Source of the DNA: Piper betle
Taxonomy: Eukaryota > Streptophyta > Magnoliopsida > Piperales > Piperaceae
Length of the DNA stretch: 64,000 nucleotides
Assembly (NCBI GenBank): GCA_033002965.1
Contig: JAURVB010014499.1
Location: forward strand, 1-64,000
Reading direction: 5' to 3'
The position numbers were made by a program, and so were the translations under genes. This document shows positions 58,985-64,000 of this stretch, piece after piece (positions within the stretch are counted from its first letter, which is position 1; the number at the start of each line of letters is the position of its first letter). Below the pieces are notes generated by a model. It was given only the letters and a program-made list of their open reading frames with translations. It searched no databases and was not told the origin of the DNA.

Positions 58985-59437
58985 AGCATCTCATCTGGTG
59001 AGTCAAGTCGAGTTTTGCTCAACTCAAGTTCGCCTTATTTGATTTTGAGTTCAAGTCGATCTAATAAGTACTTGAGTCAATTCGAGTTCGAGTCGAGTAT
59101 GAACTAGCTTGATTAGTATTTAATGATGCATGAAAGATAATTCATACTAAAATTTAATTTATAATTAAAAATTTTCAACTTTGACATAATTATGCATGAA
59201 AGATAATTTAATCATGCATATTTCTATTTAAATTGTTATCAAATAATGATATTTTATAATTTGATTATATTTGTATAAAAATATTAAGAAAAATGTGGTC
59301 AAAAATCTTATTCTTTATATAAAGTATTGACTTTCGAGTCAAGATGAGTTGAGAAGGTAGAGGCTCATTAGATATCGAGTTAAGTTTTGAATCGAGTATC
59401 GAGCTAATCGAGTTTAATCGAGCTTTGAACAACTCTA
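58985..59437. mobile_element. Probable hAT-type MITE, degraded
   Basis: The right end on the minus strand reads tagagttgttcaaagctcga and is followed by gattaaactcgattagctcg, and the left part has ctcaactcaagttc and cgagttcgagtcgag repeats, like the MITE at 37665-38097. The left terminus and target duplication are not clear (ctcat on both sides only). Confidence 0.35.
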
Positions 59438-59439
59438 CT

Positions 59440-60381
59440 CATACTCCTCTATATATCAATAATGGACATAATTAGATGAAGCCAAACACATGCAAGTTAT
59501 ATAAACAAGCTTGATTATCGAACTAAATTGTCAGGATTGCTGGTTGGCTTGAACTATTGGGTTGTATAGGGTTACTTCATAGTTTTACTAATTGGTAACT
59601 TGTGTGATGTGCGGGCCCTATAAACTCCATTAAGATTCTTTTATAACATTAATTTAAGTTGAAAACTGTATTAAGATTTTCAACTAAGAATTCGAATTTG
59701 AGATTGCTGGTTAAATGAGGAACTTTAATTGCCTAAAGGTTGGTTTACAATTAGCTGGCATTGTTATTTGCCATTTTTTTCTTTTATTAAATGATCTGTT
59801 TTATTAATTCTCTTGATCAATTATATCCACCCCTTCCTGATATTAGCTTGGGCTTCCCATGGTTTATTTGCTGGGCCTTGTATATGGGCTTGAGTTGAGT
59901 TAAGTTTGGGCTTTTTGTATGGTTAAATTCTCTTCAATTATACGCTTGAATTGGGCTTACTAATACAACAGATTATTATAAGGTATAATTAACTAATCTC
60001 CATCCCTTCTCTAATTCTCAAGCGTTCTCAAATAATCAATTGAGACAACTCCAAATCACAATTGTCTTCATCCTCATGCGAGCCCTGTGTTGATTTTATT
60101 ATATTAATGTAAATTTCTAATATGTATTTATAACATTTAATACGTATATATACATATGATTTTCTTGAGTTTAGGCCCTTGGGAGCGTTTGTATTTTATC
60201 ACAATGAATTACCAAAAAAATCATATAACAAAAGTTACTGCATGCATGTCCTTTACAAATAAAAAATGCTGCATAATTATGAAAATTTAACAAAAACACT
60301 TTATATATAATTAAAAATAGCTTCATACTTATCATGATGTTTTCTATGGAAGTATTTGATCATCTTAGAACTTCGACTTAG

Positions 60382-60431
<50 letters not shown>

Positions 60432-60930
60432 GTGTGTGTATGTGCGTTTGTACATAGTAAATTTACAGGTTATGATACAAAAATAATATTGTCTGAAAAT
60501 TATAATGTATAAAACAATATGTTTAAATTATAGTACTGCATCAAAGATTCTATTGTTGCGCTCGAGTCCGCTTTGGACCAAGGGTGGCTCATTTTGTAAA
60601 AGTTTATTTAATTTTCAGATGTTAGGATGCGGGCTTTACCAACTATTTTCTTTTAATAAACTAGTTGATTATTCGTGGGATAGCCAATAATAAGATTTTT
60701 ATACTTTTTAAGGGAAGAATTTTACTTTTTCAATAAGAGTAGTGCTTATATGTCAATATATAAATAATAAGCCCACACGAACGAGCTTTTTAAAAGAAAA
60801 GGAAGAAGATATATATATATATATATATATATTATAATTTAATTTATTAATGGTTGGTCAAATATTAAAAACTTTGGTTCTTATTGACAATATATAGAGC
60901 TAAATTGGGTGAAGTTTACCACATAATAAT
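59440..60930. other. AT-rich intergenic DNA with (TA)n runs
   Basis: No gene is supported. Simple repeats lie at 60389-60430 (TA, then tgtg) and 60810-60832 (AT). Confidence 0.6.
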
Positions 60931-60934
60931 TTAG

Positions 60935-61399
60935 GGTTGAGCATTTTTTGGGACAAATTGAATTAACCGATAGTTTGGTTCGGTTATTATAAAAATTTGG
61001 TTCGGACTAAGATGTTGGTAAATTTTTTAGAGCGGAAAATTTTGATTTGGAATCGAATTGAACCAAAACATCCAGAAAATAAAAAAGTATATAATATTCA
61101 TATTTCATATGAGTTATTATAAATTTTTTTGATTTATCTTAAATTTTTTGATATGCTTAGTACATTAGCTTATACATAGAATACTTGTAAAAGTAATTAT
61201 GATAGTTTGATTATATAATAAATTTGTTTATTATAAAACTAATGATTATTTTCAATACGACTTTAATATTTTCAATTTACCGTCCAAATCGACCAGAATG
61301 GACCAAAATATTCTAACCGGTATGGAGGTTATTGGAGAAATTTAATCGAACCAAACTGAACTAAACCGAACTGAGCAGAGCAGAAGAATGCTCCGTCCT
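60935..61399. mobile_element. Possible hAT-type MITE next to the BRCA1 promoter
   Basis: It begins agggttgagcattttttgg; on the minus strand the far end reads aggacggagcattc, sharing agg-gagcatt. The interior is rich in ggttcggtt and aaccgaac motifs in inverted arrangement near both ends (60978-61010 and 61340-61370). No clean 8-bp target duplication is seen, so the borders are tentative. Confidence 0.3.
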
Positions 61400-61620
61400 C
61401 GGGCACATAAAAAAAGGGCGGGAGGGATCGCCTACCCGCCATTTCCAAGTTTCAAAACGTTTGAATTTTCTCCATCCAAATTTGGAGAGCAGAGGGAGCG
61501 GCGAAGCTTCTTCCTCCGATTCCACAAAGCTTGAAGCACAAACCACCGCACTGCTCATACATCTTCTCTCCAAGTCCAAACACAGTTTTTGCGTCCCCCC
61601 GAGGGGAAGCGAGCCGTCGA

Positions 61621-64000
61621 TGGCGGATTTGGGTCTGCTGGAGAAGATGGGCGGCGAGCTCAAATGCCCAATCTGGTGCCTTTTTTTTTTTTTCTTATTT
61701 TTTAACCTGTATCTAGCTTCATCTTTGTCGAAAAGATTGTTGTCATCGTTCGGTTTGTTGATTGTGTGATATGTGCATACTGTTTTGGGGGATTGAAAAA
61801 TATTGGATTGTGTTTGAGGTATTTCTTTTAGCCTATGTCATCATTTCGCCGTTTGTTGATTCTGTGAATATACATGTTATTGCATGCTGTTTTGGGCGGG
61901 TGATTGAAATATTGGATTGTGTTTGAGGGGGTAAAGCTCTAGTTGGATGAAGAGCTGCATTGATTAACAAGATCCCTCTTTTTTCTTATTCATGTTTGGG
62001 TGAGTACAGATTCAGTTGTCAAAGTGGCTTACAAGCGCAATCTGATGTTTCTTTTAGCCTCATCATTATTTCGTCATTTGTGGTCATCGTTTAGCTGGTT
62101 TATTGTGATGATGTCATCACTGTTTTGGGCGATTGAATTGTTGGGATGTACTTGAGGGTTGAGTTTTTGTTGTCAAAGTAGCGTGCTGCTTTGATTTCTT
62201 GAGATAAACAGTTCAATGGATTAACGAGATCCATCTCTTTCTTTATTTGGGTGGATAGAATTTTGGTAAGTCGGCAAATTGAGTTTTAGTGGCTTTTTTG
62301 GCCTGTCATAGTAGCTTCATCTTTGCCATCGTTTGGCAGTTTGATTTTGTTTAGCTTGTTGATTGTATGGTTTGCTCATTGTTTTGGGTGATTGAAATAT
62401 TGGACTATGATTGAGGGAGTAAAGTTGTTTAGTCGTGAAAGTAGCGTGATCCTTTAATTTCTTTGGGTGAACAGGTCAATTGATTCAACAAGATCCCATC
62501 TTTTACTTGTTCCTGTGTTGATGTGTAAAATTTTAGTTATCAAAGCAGCTTAAATGGTCAATATGGTATACTTATACTCATTGTTGGATGATTGCTATGG
62601 ACTCTCTACGATTGGAGTGCAGTTTATTTGATAAGTCCTCATTTTCTTATTTTATCGAATGAATCCGTCCTTGTTTCGGGTTTTTTATTGGCACTCCTGT
62701 ATGCTTCTTTGTCTTCTTGGTATTGTTTCCTGTGACTGCTTAGATATGAAGGATTGTGCTTTAAGAATTTATTATTAACTTTAAGCCATTTGGTGCAGCA
62801 TGAGCCTTTTAATCTCAGCCGTTTCCCTCACATGCAATCATTTCTTCTGCAAGTATGATTCTGTTGCTTCCTTGGGTATTTTGAAGCAGATAGACATTAA
62901 ATCTAAGAGATTCTGATTCTTATGTGTTAATCTTGACAGGTCTTGCATTTCAAAGTCAATGAAATCCTCATCCAGTTGCCCAGTTTGTAAACTGCCCTAT
63001 CGTCCCAGAGGTAGTTGAATCTAGATGCAGTTTTCTTGTATTACATGCATGACTTGATCAAGTGAATTTTTTAGAACATAATTTCTGAGTAGATGAATCT
63101 GTTACCTTAAAAATTTGGCATAGTTAAATTGTAATACATGAGTTGATCAAGTGAAATGTGTTAAGAGTGGTTTACCTTGAAACATGTCATACAATAAAGT
63201 CTTGTATTTTCTTACTCATTAGGAAATTTCAGAACCTACAAAAAAGTCCTCTTGTGATGTGAATTCAGTGAACTCCAATTTTAGTCCTGATGAGGACTTT
63301 GATTTTCCTCAACTTCGTCACATGTTATCATTGAAACATACCTTGAAAAAACTGCCGAAATTGACTTCAAAAGTTTGTAAAGTTGCACTAGGTTACAGCT
63401 AATTTTATAGTTAAATAATAATTTGGGTTTTTCACTAAAATGTTATTAAGCTTAAAACCAGAAACACATTGGGCTTTGCTATGAGGATATTTGATCTGCA
63501 TGAATATCCCAAAAGTGAACACTCTGGACTTAATGTTCCCTTTATTGTTCTGCAGAGGTACGTCCAGCTCCTCACATGGATAATATGGTCAACATCTACA
63601 GAAGTATGGAAATGGCTACTGGAGTTAATATATTTGTTACGCAGCCTGCCCCAAAGAAAGGTTAGTTCTGGTGTGATTCCTTGTAAAAAATGTCAATAGT
63701 TTCATTGTAGATAAACGAGGTATCTTACGAGTTTAATATCCTCTTTGAAGGATCCATTCTTATTTTATCAACCAACCATGTTAACTCTATAGCTTATAAA
63801 TTTACAATAGCTGAAAACTAACACCTCAGTAATAATGAAAAGGAAAGAACTTTGTTCTACTTGTATTTTTTTAGTTTACTACTGATCATCCACTAACAAA
63901 CCGTGTTTTGCTCCTAGATGGACTAACTGATGAAGATGGTCATGCATCCAAGCGAAATGGTGCTCGAAAAGGCACAAAGAACAAGAATATGAACAGAAAA
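61621..64000 (+). CDS. BRCA1: BRCA1 orthologue, 5' part (exons 1-5, continues past the window)
   Basis: Exons: 61621-61676, 62799-62852, 62940-63010, 63556-63660 and 63918 to beyond 64000; all introns are GT-AG and the phases agree through 123 codons. The start MADLGLLEKMGGELKCPIC is the conserved plant BRCA1 start. The C3HC4 RING finger is complete: C16, C19, C31, H33, C36, C39, C50, C53. It is followed by REVRPAPHMDNMVNIYRSME and GVNIFVTQ, the block that sets BRCA1 apart from other RING proteins. BRCA1 is the nuclear E3 ubiquitin ligase that works with BARD1 in homologous-recombination repair; the C-terminal BRCT domains would lie outside this window. Upstream, 61410-61445 has GC-rich gggcggga and acccgccat motifs that may be weak E2F-like sites; a plain TATA box is not evident. 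Confidence 0.93.

Noticed and set aside
63469..63699. 76-residue frame over BRCA1 exon 4
   Set aside because: It reads exon 4 in another frame; the exon joined to its neighbours gives the conserved BRCA1 block.

Overview
The window is nuclear DNA from a flowering plant, most likely a monocot. The evidence is GT-AG introns in every split gene, TATA boxes about 30 bp before plausible transcription starts, a linker histone H1 gene, a BRCA1-type RING gene, a MUSTANG-type domesticated MULE transposase gene, a plant PPR relic, a BAHD acyltransferase relic and many plant transposons. The monocot guess rests on remembered similarity of the BRCA1 and BAHD segments; the genus cannot be named from sequence alone.

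Region 1-10,000 is mostly AT-rich non-genic DNA. It opens with the 3' end of a long non-coding element that recurs later in the window. It holds one short gene on the minus strand (B3-like, start at 6428, TATA at 6519-6530), a nearly perfect 792-bp tandem duplication, a 125-bp MULE-type MITE and a CACTA-like end.

Region 10,000-33,500 is the gene-rich part. It contains a decayed BAHD acyltransferase; an intact 714-residue MUSTANG-like gene on the minus strand with its TATA box at 15,086-15,093; a three-exon minus-strand gene for a conserved 295-residue membrane protein of unknown function, whose 3.1-kb first intron carries a degenerate repeat array; a PPR pseudogene split by a 1.36-kb hAT-like insertion; an isolated candidate first exon near 28.1 kb; and a complete two-exon histone H1 gene on the plus strand.

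Region 33,781-52,149 is transposon territory. A complete LTR retrotransposon (33,781-41,190, minus strand, 5-bp target duplication cctag) encodes gag and aspartic protease but no recognisable reverse transcriptase or integrase. A 433-bp hAT MITE sits in its gag. Then come three copies, in + - + order, of a roughly 3-kb non-coding family whose ends read TGTAAAACCCC and GGGGTGTTACA.

Region 52,150-61,400 holds a 20-bp minisatellite, a decayed copia polyprotein, another end of the 3-kb family inserted in it, a CACTA (En/Spm) relic with 220-bp repeats, and AT-rich DNA. From 61,621 to the window end runs the 5' part of a BRCA1 orthologue with five exons resolved. The live genes (B3-like, MUSTANG-like, membrane protein, H1, BRCA1) do not form an operon or cluster; they are ordinary neighbours separated by transposon debris.
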